From Saprospiraceae bacterium UBA1994 (GTDB lineage Bacteria > Bacteroidota > Bacteroidia > Chitinophagales > Saprospiraceae): a stretch of DNA of 64,000 nucleotides. Each line of letters begins with the position of its first letter. Positions within the stretch are counted from its first letter, which is position 1. Shown here piece after piece: positions 27,245 through 34,949 of this stretch. A program made the translations under genes and the position numbers. The notes beneath the pieces were generated by a model. That model made no database searches, was not told the DNA's origin, and saw only the letters and a list, made by a program, of their open reading frames with translations. Location of the stretch: contig DDCY01000012.1 of the NCBI GenBank assembly GCA_002335865.1, positions 124,001 through 188,000 of the forward strand, written 5' to 3'.

Positions 27245-27816
27245 CTTAGCTTAGGGTTGTTGCATAATGTGTATACAGAAATAACCACTCCAAATTTATT
27301 AGTCATTAGACAACTAACTCTTGCACTAAGAGCAAATCTTAGGACGAGTTTTAGGGAAAAGACTTAATATAATGAAACAGGCTTATCTGTTGCGAAAGGT
27401 AAAGATCGTTAAAAAAGATTTAACATCAAAGAGATAGGTCACTGTACGTATGTTATAGTGACAGCAAATTGTTGATATTCATTCATTATTTATCTAGAAT
27501 GAGAGTTACTTTAGCAAATATGATTTTCGTATTAGATTATTCTATATTTTTATCTAATTGAAATCTAGGTTATAACGAATATTGTTAAATGATATGTTTT
27601 GCTTTTTCAATATTTTTAAACTAAAAGATATTGTTTAAAATAAAGTGAAAATAAATCAAATTTATATTGGCGATGAAATGTTGTAGTTAAGGTTTTCAAA
27701 ATGTGGAACAGATGTGGTATTAAAGTTTGTTTATAAAATAGCGATCGTATATCCCACAAATGAGTATCTATTCAATTTGAGAATAATGAAGTTGATGAAT
27801 ACTAGAAAATATTACA
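27245..27816. other. Intergenic region between the TPR gene and the PorE-like gene
   Basis: This 572-base, very AT-rich divergent region shows no coding frame, RNA gene, hairpin or consensus promoter that I could recognise. It is the longest empty stretch in the window. Confidence 0.5.
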
Positions 27817-29763
27817 ATGATTAGATTAATATTAAGTACAATCTTACTTTCTTGTCTTGCTATGATGGCATTTGCTCAGGACTACACTGAGCGCAAAGAT
27901 ATTACCAAGAAAGAAGTAAAGAAACTAAGAGAAGCTATAAACTCAGGTAGATCTAATGGTACAGATAAGGCAATCAATGTATTTGATAAGTTATTAAAAA
28001 AATATCCAGATTTCGTGGAGATTTATCTTCGAAAAGGTTCTATCCACTATCAAAAAAAGGAATATTTAAAGGCTAAAGAGAGCTTTTTGGCCGCAATTGC
28101 AAAGGCGCCTGAATTCGATCCAGAAATGTATTTCAGTACTGCACTCACGCTACACGCCCTAGAAGAGTATGGTGCAGCGGGATTTCACTTTGAAGGATAT
28201 CTTGAAAGAGGTGCGACTAATAAAAGAAAGGAAGCTAAGGCCAGGCGAATGATGCAAAACAGCAATTTTGCACATGAAGCATTGCAAAATCCTGTAACTA
28301 CTCAGTTTGATAAATTGCCAGCAAGTATCAATACCTCAGCAAGAGAATATGGCGCTACCGAGTCTATAGATGGAGAATCTATATTATTCGTAAGAAGAGA
28401 TAGTCGTTCAGATGAGCTTATGGTAGCTACCAAAGACGGTGATGACTATTTGGTGGCCCCAGCCTTTGCTGAATTTGATGAGTTTGCCGAGATAGGCACC
28501 TTTAGCTTTTCGGCTAATGGGAAGTTTGTAGTCTTTACTAGCTGTAACAATCGGAATGGATTTGGAGGATGCGATCTATATTACTCTCGCATTAAAAATG
28601 GGCAATGGATCGCTCCACGAAATATGGGACTTGTAATTAATACTCCAGCGTGGGAATCTCAGCCGAGTCTTTCAGCAGATGGCAGCGCATTATATTTTTC
28701 AAGTAATCGTAAGCATGGATTAGGAGGAAAAGATATTTGGGTAAGTTTAAGAGGTGGAGATCGCAATGGATGGACAATGCCTATTAATCTAGGTGCTAAT
28801 ATCAATACTAAAGAAAACGAAGAGTCGCCGTTTATTCATGCGGATGGATATACGCTCTATTTTAGATCTAATGGTCTTCCTGGAATGGGTGATTTTGACA
28901 ATTATTTCTCGGCTAGAAAAGGAGATCATTTGTCTTGGTCCAAGGCAGTTAATATGGGTTACCCTATCAATACCTTAGGGCACGATGGAGGACTGACTGT
29001 ATCTTTAGATGGTGAGAGAGGTTATACTTCTACGGATAGAGAATTTCTTGAAAATAGAAGTACGAATACCAATCTAGAAGTATTCACATTCCCAATACCA
29101 GAGTTTGCTAAACCTATTCTAACTACATACTTAAAAGTAAATGTAGTGGACGCACTTACCAAGAAGCCTATCTCAGCCAACAAGATTGATTTAGCCGATG
29201 GTGAGAGTGGAGCAATATTATCTAGAAATGAAGCAGAAGATGGAGTCTTTATTACTAGTTTACCTACAGGTAGATCTTATGGACTAAGTGTGGAGATGGA
29301 AGACTATATATTCCAGTCGAGATATTTTGACCTAGCAGGCATTAATAATGCCCTTGACCCATATGTAATCACAGTAGAGATGGTACCTGTACCTAAGGCT
29401 GAGTCTCCAGATATAGTGTATGATACACCTATCGTTCTTAATAATATTTTCTTCGAAATAGGATCCTCAAAACTTAAAGATGTATCTATGGTAGAGATCA
29501 ATCGATTAAGTGAAACACTCAAATCACAACCGACACTCAAGATCCTTATAAAAGGCCATACTGATAAAGTAGGTGGTAGTTCGGCCAACAAGAAACTTTC
29601 AGAGGATAGGGCTAAAGCGGTATTCAATGCTCTTGCTACCAATGGAATAGAATTGTCAAGACTTAGCTACATCGGAGTAGGAGAGGCAAATCCTATCGAT
29701 ACCAATGATACAGATGCTGGTAGGAAAAGCAATCGTCGGACAGAGTTTATTTTGATTAGGTAA
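27817..29763 (+). CDS. PorE-like periplasmic protein: TPR, beta-propeller, regulatory-like domain and OmpA domain
   Basis: The 648-residue exported protein (signal peptide ending about MMAFAQ) has the domain order of PorE, which anchors the type IX secretion complex to peptidoglycan. TPR helices lie at about residues 35-130. A five-bladed PD40-type propeller covers about 155-430, with repeats such as ALYFSSNRKHGLGGKDIW and TLYFRSNGLPGMGDFDNYF. A carboxypeptidase regulatory-like domain lies at about 438-520, and an OmpA-like domain at 540-648. The diaminopimelate-binding triad of OmpA is conserved: D583, N591 and R598 in GHTD...N...LSEDRA. Whether it is the core PorE or a paralogue cannot be settled here. 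Confidence 0.88.
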   Translation: MIRLILSTILLSCLAMMAFAQDYTERKDITKKEVKKLREAINSGRSNGTDKAINVFDKLLKKYPDFVEIYLRKGSIHYQKKEYLKAKESFLAAIAKAPEFDPEMYFSTALTLHALEEYGAAGFHFEGYLERGATNKRKEAKARRMMQNSNFAHEALQNPVTTQFDKLPASINTSAREYGATESIDGESILFVRRDSRSDELMVATKDGDDYLVAPAFAEFDEFAEIGTFSFSANGKFVVFTSCNNRNGFGGCDLYYSRIKNGQWIAPRNMGLVINTPAWESQPSLSADGSALYFSSNRKHGLGGKDIWVSLRGGDRNGWTMPINLGANINTKENEESPFIHADGYTLYFRSNGLPGMGDFDNYFSARKGDHLSWSKAVNMGYPINTLGHDGGLTVSLDGERGYTSTDREFLENRSTNTNLEVFTFPIPEFAKPILTTYLKVNVVDALTKKPISANKIDLADGESGAILSRNEAEDGVFITSLPTGRSYGLSVEMEDYIFQSRYFDLAGINNALDPYVITVEMVPVPKAESPDIVYDTPIVLNNIFFEIGSSKLKDVSMVEINRLSETLKSQPTLKILIKGHTDKVGGSSANKKLSEDRAKAVFNALATNGIELSRLSYIGVGEANPIDTNDTDAGRKSNRRTEFILIR

Positions 29764-29906
29764 CTAAGAGAATATTATAGTCTGATTTCATCTTTTTATT
29801 ACTTAAAGAAATATACGTGAAGTCCTGTGCTGATTCACTCAATCCGTATGAATATTTAGAAATAATTCACCTAAATATTATACCCAACGATTAATTCTAC
29901 TATACT

Positions 29907-29914
29907 TACTTTTG
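29907..29914 (+). promoter_or_regulatory. rlmD: Candidate -7 box for rlmD
   Basis: TACTTTTG matches TAnnTTTG and ends 19 bases before the rlmD ATG. No -33 TTG is visible at the expected spacing. Confidence 0.4.
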
Positions 29915-29933
29915 CACTTTTAATAATAATACG

Positions 29934-31352
29934 ATGGGTAGAAGACATAAACGTAAAAAAGTAGTAGAAGATGTAGTGATGACAGGATTAGCTGATAAAG
30001 GCAAAGCTGTCGGTAGGGCACCATCAGGCGAAGTACTATTCGTAGATGGAGCAGTACCGGGTGATGTCGTAGATGTTCTTGTGCTTCGTAAGAAAAAATC
30101 TTTTGGGCAAGGAATAGTAAAAGAATTTAAATCCTACTCTGATGATAGAGTAGAACCTTTTTGCCAACACTTCGATGATTGTGGTGGATGCAAGTGGCAG
30201 CACCTCAGCTATGATGCTCAGACCAAGCATAAGCATACGATGGTAGTAGATGCCATGCGTAAGATAGCTAAGATTTCTACGGAAAATATCTCACCTATCA
30301 AAGGCTGTGAAGAAACTAGATACTACCGAAATAAGGTTGAGTACAGTTTTTCTAATAAAAGATGGATCACTGAAGCAGAAGCTGCTTCAGCAGAAGAGAT
30401 TATGCAACATCCTGCGTTTGGATTTCACAGAGCTGGCGCTTGGGATAAGATTATAGATATACATACTTGTCACTTACAGGATACCTTATCAGATAAAATA
30501 CGTAATGCGATTCGTGACTATACAATGGAAAATAAGATCACATACTATGATCCGCGATCACATAAAGGTATGATGCGTAACATGATCGTAAGGAATACTA
30601 CATTAGGTCATTGGATGGTGATAGTAAGTTTTGGTGAGCCAGAGATGGAAATCGCTGAAGGTGTGATGGCGTTCCTCAAAGAATCATTTTCTCAGATTAC
30701 ATCGCTTCATTATGTGATTAATCAAAAGCTGAATGATACTATCTTGGATCAAGATATTATCCTCTACAAAGGAGATCCGTTTATTATCGAACAGTTAGGT
30801 GATTGCAAGTATAATATTGGTCCTAAGTCTTTCTTTCAGACCAATAGCAAACAAGCTAAAGTGCTTTATGATGTAGTGAAAGATTATGCGCAACTGGAGT
30901 CTGAAATGAATGTATATGATCTTTATACTGGACTGGGGAGTATCGCTCTTTATCTTGCTAAAGACTGTAAGCAAATTGTAGGTATCGAAGAGGTGGAACC
31001 CGCAATTGTAGATGCCAGAATTAATGCTGCACTTAACGAAACAGAAAATTCTATTTTTTATGCAGGTGATGTGAAAGATATACTGACAGAGGCCTTTAGG
31101 GATACTCATGGCAGCCCAGATGTAGTCATCACGGATCCTCCGAGAGCAGGTATGCATGGTGATGTGATCAATACATTGCTCACACTTGCTGCACCTCGGA
31201 TCGTATATGTAAGTTGTAATCCTGGAACTCAAGCAAGAGACATAGCTCTATTATCAGAGAAATATGATATGGTCAAAATGCAACCAGTAGATATGTTTCC
31301 ACATACGCATCATATAGAAAATGTGGCTTTATTAGAACTAAAGAAGACGTAA
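29934..31352 (+). CDS. rlmD: 23S rRNA (uracil-1939-C5)-methyltransferase
   Basis: This 472-residue enzyme belongs to the RumA/TrmA family of SAM-dependent uridine C5 methyltransferases. An N-terminal TRAM domain (about residues 8-65) precedes the [4Fe-4S] cysteines in FCQHFDDCGGCKWQH, with a fourth in the IHTCHLQD segment. The C-terminal Rossmann domain has VYDLYTGLGSIALYLA, the ITDPPRAG motif and the catalytic cysteine in YVSCNPGTQARD. The Fe-S set points to the RumA side of the family. Bacteroidota often carry RlmCD-like enzymes with dual targets, so the exact uridine is not certain. Confidence 0.9.
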   Translation: MGRRHKRKKVVEDVVMTGLADKGKAVGRAPSGEVLFVDGAVPGDVVDVLVLRKKKSFGQGIVKEFKSYSDDRVEPFCQHFDDCGGCKWQHLSYDAQTKHKHTMVVDAMRKIAKISTENISPIKGCEETRYYRNKVEYSFSNKRWITEAEAASAEEIMQHPAFGFHRAGAWDKIIDIHTCHLQDTLSDKIRNAIRDYTMENKITYYDPRSHKGMMRNMIVRNTTLGHWMVIVSFGEPEMEIAEGVMAFLKESFSQITSLHYVINQKLNDTILDQDIILYKGDPFIIEQLGDCKYNIGPKSFFQTNSKQAKVLYDVVKDYAQLESEMNVYDLYTGLGSIALYLAKDCKQIVGIEEVEPAIVDARINAALNETENSIFYAGDVKDILTEAFRDTHGSPDVVITDPPRAGMHGDVINTLLTLAAPRIVYVSCNPGTQARDIALLSEKYDMVKMQPVDMFPHTHHIENVALLELKKT

Positions 31353-31425
31353 GAACACTAAATAAGTGAAAGAAAAGCCAAGCTTTAAAATATAATTAAT
31401 AAATAGATTCATTTTATAGTAACCC

Positions 31426-31773
31426 ATGTCAGAATTAGAAAAATTCCTTCGATTAGAAGAACAGCTCAAGCCTTATATCAAGATGATGTCTCAGGCTGCC
31501 GATACAATCATTGTGCAGGAGGTATCTAAGTATCCTATATTCGTTGTACATCAGCAAGAGGTAAATATTGGAATACCTCTACTCGATAAAGAAACTAATA
31601 AAGCACAGTGGTCTATCAATGCTTCTACGCTAGAAGAATTTGTCTCTAAGCAGATCGTATTCCAAGAGAAGGTGGATGAATTTCGTCAAAACTATAAGAG
31701 CCAAGAACAGTATTTATGCGTATTTGCATTGAGTGAATTAGGTGCGCAATTTATATATATTCCTAGGGATTAG
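31426..31773 (+). CDS. Conserved hypothetical protein, 115 residues
   Basis: I do not recognise a named family. The protein is short, soluble and of mixed alpha/beta prediction, with an N-terminal amphipathic helix (EKFLRLEEQLKPYIKMMSQAADTI), a central beta part (FVVHQQEVNIGIPLLDK) and a C-terminal strand with QYLCVFALSELGAQFIYIP. It follows rlmD by 73 bases in the same orientation. Composition and codon use look native, so it is probably a real gene. Its function is unknown. Confidence 0.75.
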   Translation: MSELEKFLRLEEQLKPYIKMMSQAADTIIVQEVSKYPIFVVHQQEVNIGIPLLDKETNKAQWSINASTLEEFVSKQIVFQEKVDEFRQNYKSQEQYLCVFALSELGAQFIYIPRD

Positions 31774-31967
31774 TCTTATAAATAGGATCATCCCAGTTCA
31801 AATATCGTAATTTCTAGACGTATATTAAATCTAACTTACCTTAGATGGCCAAGTGCATGATTGATATACATCTGTCTCCAAGATCGTATACTATGATAGA
31901 ATATTTTTATTTTTTTTAGGAAGTACGGGAGGAGTAAGAAAAGGTAGCTTGCATTGCACTTCATGTG

Positions 31968-32000
31968 TTTGATCAAAAAGTATAAACTTTGATATCTTTG
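31968..32000 (+). promoter_or_regulatory. rfbA: Candidate promoter P1 for rfbA
   Basis: TTTG at 31968-31971 and TATCTTTG at 31993-32000 match the -33 and -7 consensus with a 21-base spacer. Transcription would begin near 32006, about 115 bases ahead of rfbA and just before a 20-bp dyad. Confidence 0.5.
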
Positions 32001-32012
32001 CTTTGTGTCGTT

Positions 32013-32032
32013 TATCATATCAAGATATGATA
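32013..32032. promoter_or_regulatory. 20-bp perfect dyad, possible operator upstream of rfbA
   Basis: TATCATATC and GATATGATA flank an AA spacer, a perfect palindrome with 9-base arms. It lies just downstream of the predicted P1 start and upstream of the P2 -7 box. That is where a dimeric repressor could block one or both promoters. No regulator is encoded next to it. Confidence 0.45.
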
Positions 32033-32059
32033 CCATCTAGTTACTTTATTAGTGATTTC

Positions 32060-32067
32060 TATCTTTG
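32060..32067 (+). promoter_or_regulatory. rfbA: Candidate -7 box P2 for rfbA
   Basis: TATCTTTG ends 52 bases before the rfbA ATG. No TTG -33 element is present; TTAC at 32041 occupies about that place. Confidence 0.4.
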
Positions 32068-32119
32068 CGTAAGATTTTAGTATGAAATTTGTTATAAACA
32101 CGATAATAAATAACTCAAT

Positions 32120-32980
32120 ATGAAAGGAATCATACTCGCTGGAGGACTCGGCACTAGATTATATCCACTCACGCTTGCATGCAGTAAGCAGATGATGCCT
32201 GTCTATGACAAGCCAATGATCTACTATCCACTCAGTACGTTAATGGGTGCTGGAATAAATGAGATAGCAATAATTTCCACTCCTGAAGATCTTCCAAATT
32301 TTCAGAAGCTACTTGGTGATGGAAAAGACATCGGATGTACGTTTACTTATATACCCCAGTACGAACCTAATGGACTGGCGCAAGCATTTGTACTTGGAGA
32401 AGATTTCATTGATGGAGATGATGTGGCGTTGGTGTTAGGAGATAATATCTTTCATGGTAGTGGTATGATGGACCTTATGCAGTCCTTCAACAAACCTCAA
32501 GGTGGAGTAGTATTCGCTTATCAGGTTTCTGATCCTGAACGGTACGGAGTTGTAGAGTTTGATGATAATAATAATGCTTTATTTATTGAAGAAAAGCCAG
32601 AAAATCCAAAATCTAATTTTGCTGTACCTGGCCTCTATTTCTACGACAATAGTGTAGTAGCAGTGGCTAAAAACCTAAAGCCTAGCCCTAGAGGAGAATA
32701 CGAAATTACAGATGTCAATAAGTACTATCTCGAAGCTGGAAAACTTAAAGTTGCTGTATTAAGTAGAGGTGTAGCTTGGTTAGATACAGGTACTCATGAC
32801 TCTTTAATTCAAGCAGGACAATATATCCAAGTAATAGAGCAGCGTCAAGGACTAAAGGTTGGATGTATAGAAGAGGTAGCTTATAGAATGGGGTATATAG
32901 ATGAAAAGCAACTTAAGGTATTAGGCCATAAATATATCAAGAGCGGATATGGATCATATCTCTTGGCCTTGTTAGATTAA
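32120..32980 (+). CDS. rfbA: Glucose-1-phosphate thymidylyltransferase
   Basis: RfbA makes dTDP-glucose from glucose-1-phosphate and dTTP, the first step to dTDP-rhamnose and other deoxysugars of surface polysaccharides. The 286-residue protein opens with the nucleotide-binding signature ILAGGLGTRLYPLT and continues with SKQMMPVYDKPMIYYPLSTLM. LVLGDNIFHG near residue 107 and GVAWLDTGTHDSLIQA near residue 216 are typical. Length is normal. The other dTDP-rhamnose genes (rfbB, C, D) are not adjacent, which is unusual compared with the common cluster. Confidence 0.97.
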   Translation: MKGIILAGGLGTRLYPLTLACSKQMMPVYDKPMIYYPLSTLMGAGINEIAIISTPEDLPNFQKLLGDGKDIGCTFTYIPQYEPNGLAQAFVLGEDFIDGDDVALVLGDNIFHGSGMMDLMQSFNKPQGGVVFAYQVSDPERYGVVEFDDNNNALFIEEKPENPKSNFAVPGLYFYDNSVVAVAKNLKPSPRGEYEITDVNKYYLEAGKLKVAVLSRGVAWLDTGTHDSLIQAGQYIQVIEQRQGLKVGCIEEVAYRMGYIDEKQLKVLGHKYIKSGYGSYLLALLD

Positions 32981-33079
32981 ATATCTCTTATAATTCGATG
33001 CAATAAACAGCATTGATATCATAACAAATATAGTACTTTCGCGGTTTCTCAAGTATAACAATAGATACCAAGTACTTTA

Positions 33080-34174
33080 GTGAGTAATCCAGATAAAAAT
33101 TTTAACATAGAAGAAGGGAATTCAGTAATGGATTCTATTAGACTGAGCAGAATATTAATACCAGCCATCATAGGTATTGGTATCGTTACATATATGATGT
33201 ATAACCAGTTGGATATGGAAGAATTTGCAAGGATCAATTGGAATGGACATCTGTTGTTTTGGTTATTTATGGCAGTGATGATGTACGTGCTTCGTCACTT
33301 ATTCTATGCGGCTAGACTTAGACTGATGTCTGACGAAGTCTTTGGTTGGAAAAAGTCGATACAGTTGATATTTATCTGGGAATTTGCCTCAGCAGTATCA
33401 CCTACAAGTGTAGGTGGCTCTGGAGTAGCTTTATTCTTGCTCGCTCAAGAGAAATTGTCGGCAGGTAAAACGGTGTCTGTAGTTCTATATTCTATGGTAT
33501 TGGATACCGTGTTCTTTATTATTGGACTACCTCTACTTTACTTAGCATTAGGTGCGACTATTATACGTCCAGGGATGACTTCTATTACAGACCTTGATGG
33601 CTTCGGTTATACATTTATGACGGTATTGGTTATTATGACCTTATATGGTTTGGTGTTTTTCTATGGATTATTTATGAATCCAAGGAGTATTTATAGGATT
33701 CTATTATTTTTCTCAAGGAGGAAAATGCTAAGTAGGTTCAAAAATAGTCTCATGAAAACTGCAGAAGATGTTATTGTAACATCAAAACAGTTAGTGCAAA
33801 AGCCAATGTCTTATCACATTAAAGCTATGATTCATACGACAGGAGCATGGGTAACTAGATTTGTAGCGATTAGTTTTATTATAGTAGCCTTGGTTCCGGA
33901 TACAGGATTAGATATTTTTAATCAACTTACATTATTGGGGAGAGGAGCATCTATGCATGTGGTGACAGCTTTTACACCGACGCCTGGAGGATCAGGAGTA
34001 GCAGAATATTTATTTGGAGGATTTTATTCAGATTATATATCCGAAGGGATATCATCATTAGCGGCATTGATTTGGAGATTAATTACATACTATCCATATC
34101 TCATTGTAGGAGTGATCATTGTGCCTATATGGTTTAGTGATATAGTAAAAAGAAAACGAACTGGAGAATTATAA
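33080..34174 (+). CDS. Flippase-like / lysylphosphatidylglycerol synthase transmembrane-domain protein
   Basis: This 364-residue integral membrane protein has about eight hydrophobic helices and the family's FASAVSPTSVGGSGVALFLLAQE segment near residue 112 and AFTPTPGGSGVAEYLFGG near residue 298; the PTPGGSG motif is a hallmark. Members resemble the flippase half of MprF but lack the catalytic domain. The lipid or glycolipid moved is unknown. The start is a GTG; an ATG at residue 17 (MDSIRLSRILIP) is an alternative. A TTG-N18-TACTTTCG near-consensus promoter lies at 33013-33041. Confidence 0.85.
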   Translation: MSNPDKNFNIEEGNSVMDSIRLSRILIPAIIGIGIVTYMMYNQLDMEEFARINWNGHLLFWLFMAVMMYVLRHLFYAARLRLMSDEVFGWKKSIQLIFIWEFASAVSPTSVGGSGVALFLLAQEKLSAGKTVSVVLYSMVLDTVFFIIGLPLLYLALGATIIRPGMTSITDLDGFGYTFMTVLVIMTLYGLVFFYGLFMNPRSIYRILLFFSRRKMLSRFKNSLMKTAEDVIVTSKQLVQKPMSYHIKAMIHTTGAWVTRFVAISFIIVALVPDTGLDIFNQLTLLGRGASMHVVTAFTPTPGGSGVAEYLFGGFYSDYISEGISSLAALIWRLITYYPYLIVGVIIVPIWFSDIVKRKRTGEL

Positions 34175-34256
34175 CATTTATTCATATAGGCTATTGATAA
34201 TCTCAAAAAAGTTTATTTTCGCACTGAAATCAAAGTACAGCTACAACTTTATTATT

Positions 34257-34412
34257 ATGTCATCTACTACTAAATCAACAGTGAAATACTGGTTATATTT
34301 CGCAGTATCTCTTCTACTTACTATTGGATTTTTAATCATCCTTCCTGAGTGGTTCTGGGTTATGCTTCCGTTTTTATTGACATACTTCGTCCAAGCAATG
34401 GATTGGATGTAG
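34257..34412 (+). CDS. Small single-pass or hairpin membrane protein, 51 residues
   Basis: A short frame starting at the ATG at 34257 encodes MSSTTKSTVKYWLYFAVSLL and a strongly hydrophobic remainder with FLIILPEWFWVMLPFLLTYFV. One or two membrane helices are likely, and positive charges at the N terminus suggest it stays inside. An upstream in-frame ATG at 34194 would add 21 residues but has poorer coding character. No family is recognised. It sits 82 bases after the flippase-like gene. Confidence 0.55.
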   Translation: MSSTTKSTVKYWLYFAVSLLLTIGFLIILPEWFWVMLPFLLTYFVQAMDWM

Positions 34413-34949
34413 TGGATTTTTGAATATTTTTTATAAATCCCTCATTTTACTATTGAAGCCCATTCGGTATTCAAAAATTCTTCTAATACTCAAGTTTTCT
34501 TTCATTGTATCAGACAATGGATTTCTTTGTATATAGATTAAAAATCAATTTTACAAAACGTAAAAAGTATGTGCAATCCATTTAGGGTTGTGGTACTAAA
34601 TATTTATGGACTCTGCTTTTTTAAGAGCCGACTATTTATATTGGATAGCAATTCAGTATAATTTTTTGCAGGAAAGTTTAAATTATTTTGTCTAGAATTT
34701 CATTTTTGTTTTTGTCATAAACTTGTTATATCCCACAAGGATTATACAAGCTAATAATGCCTATAATCTGTCTTAAGAATCTAATTTCTGTGTAAAAATA
34801 CTCATCGCGACTACGGGCAGATTTATAATCGTTTTTGGGTTTTGTTAGTAAGCTAATGAAACCATTCGATTTAACCGTGTTTTGCGCCTTGAACAAAAGC
34901 GCAGTCAAAAGACTGAACTTTTTCAATATTCTTATCTACTAAATCGATA
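34413..34949. other. Intergenic region between the small membrane protein and ftsH
   Basis: The 537 bases lie between convergent genes. The only notable frame is a 66-codon one on the minus strand at 34726-34926, beginning 24 bases after the ftsH stop with MKKFSLLTALLFKAQ. It has no recognised homology and an unconvincing later part, so it is not called as a gene. No terminator hairpin was identified. Confidence 0.45.

Larger units (their letters stand above)
31774..32119. other. Regulatory-looking region upstream of rfbA
   Basis: The 346 bases hold two TAnnTTTG boxes (31993-32000 and 32060-32067), the first with a TTTG -33 element, and a 20-bp dyad at 32013-32032 between them. The first 190 bases show nothing recognisable; a minus-strand frame at 31836-32036 has no coding character. 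Confidence 0.55.

Noticed and set aside
30795..31232. 145-codon antisense frame inside rlmD
   Set aside because: The real gene on the plus strand has all catalytic motifs here; the antisense product has no features.
34726..34926. 66-codon minus-strand frame just after ftsH
   Set aside because: It starts like a signal peptide but the rest is unconvincing, and there is no recognised similarity; kept only as a note in the intergenic entry.
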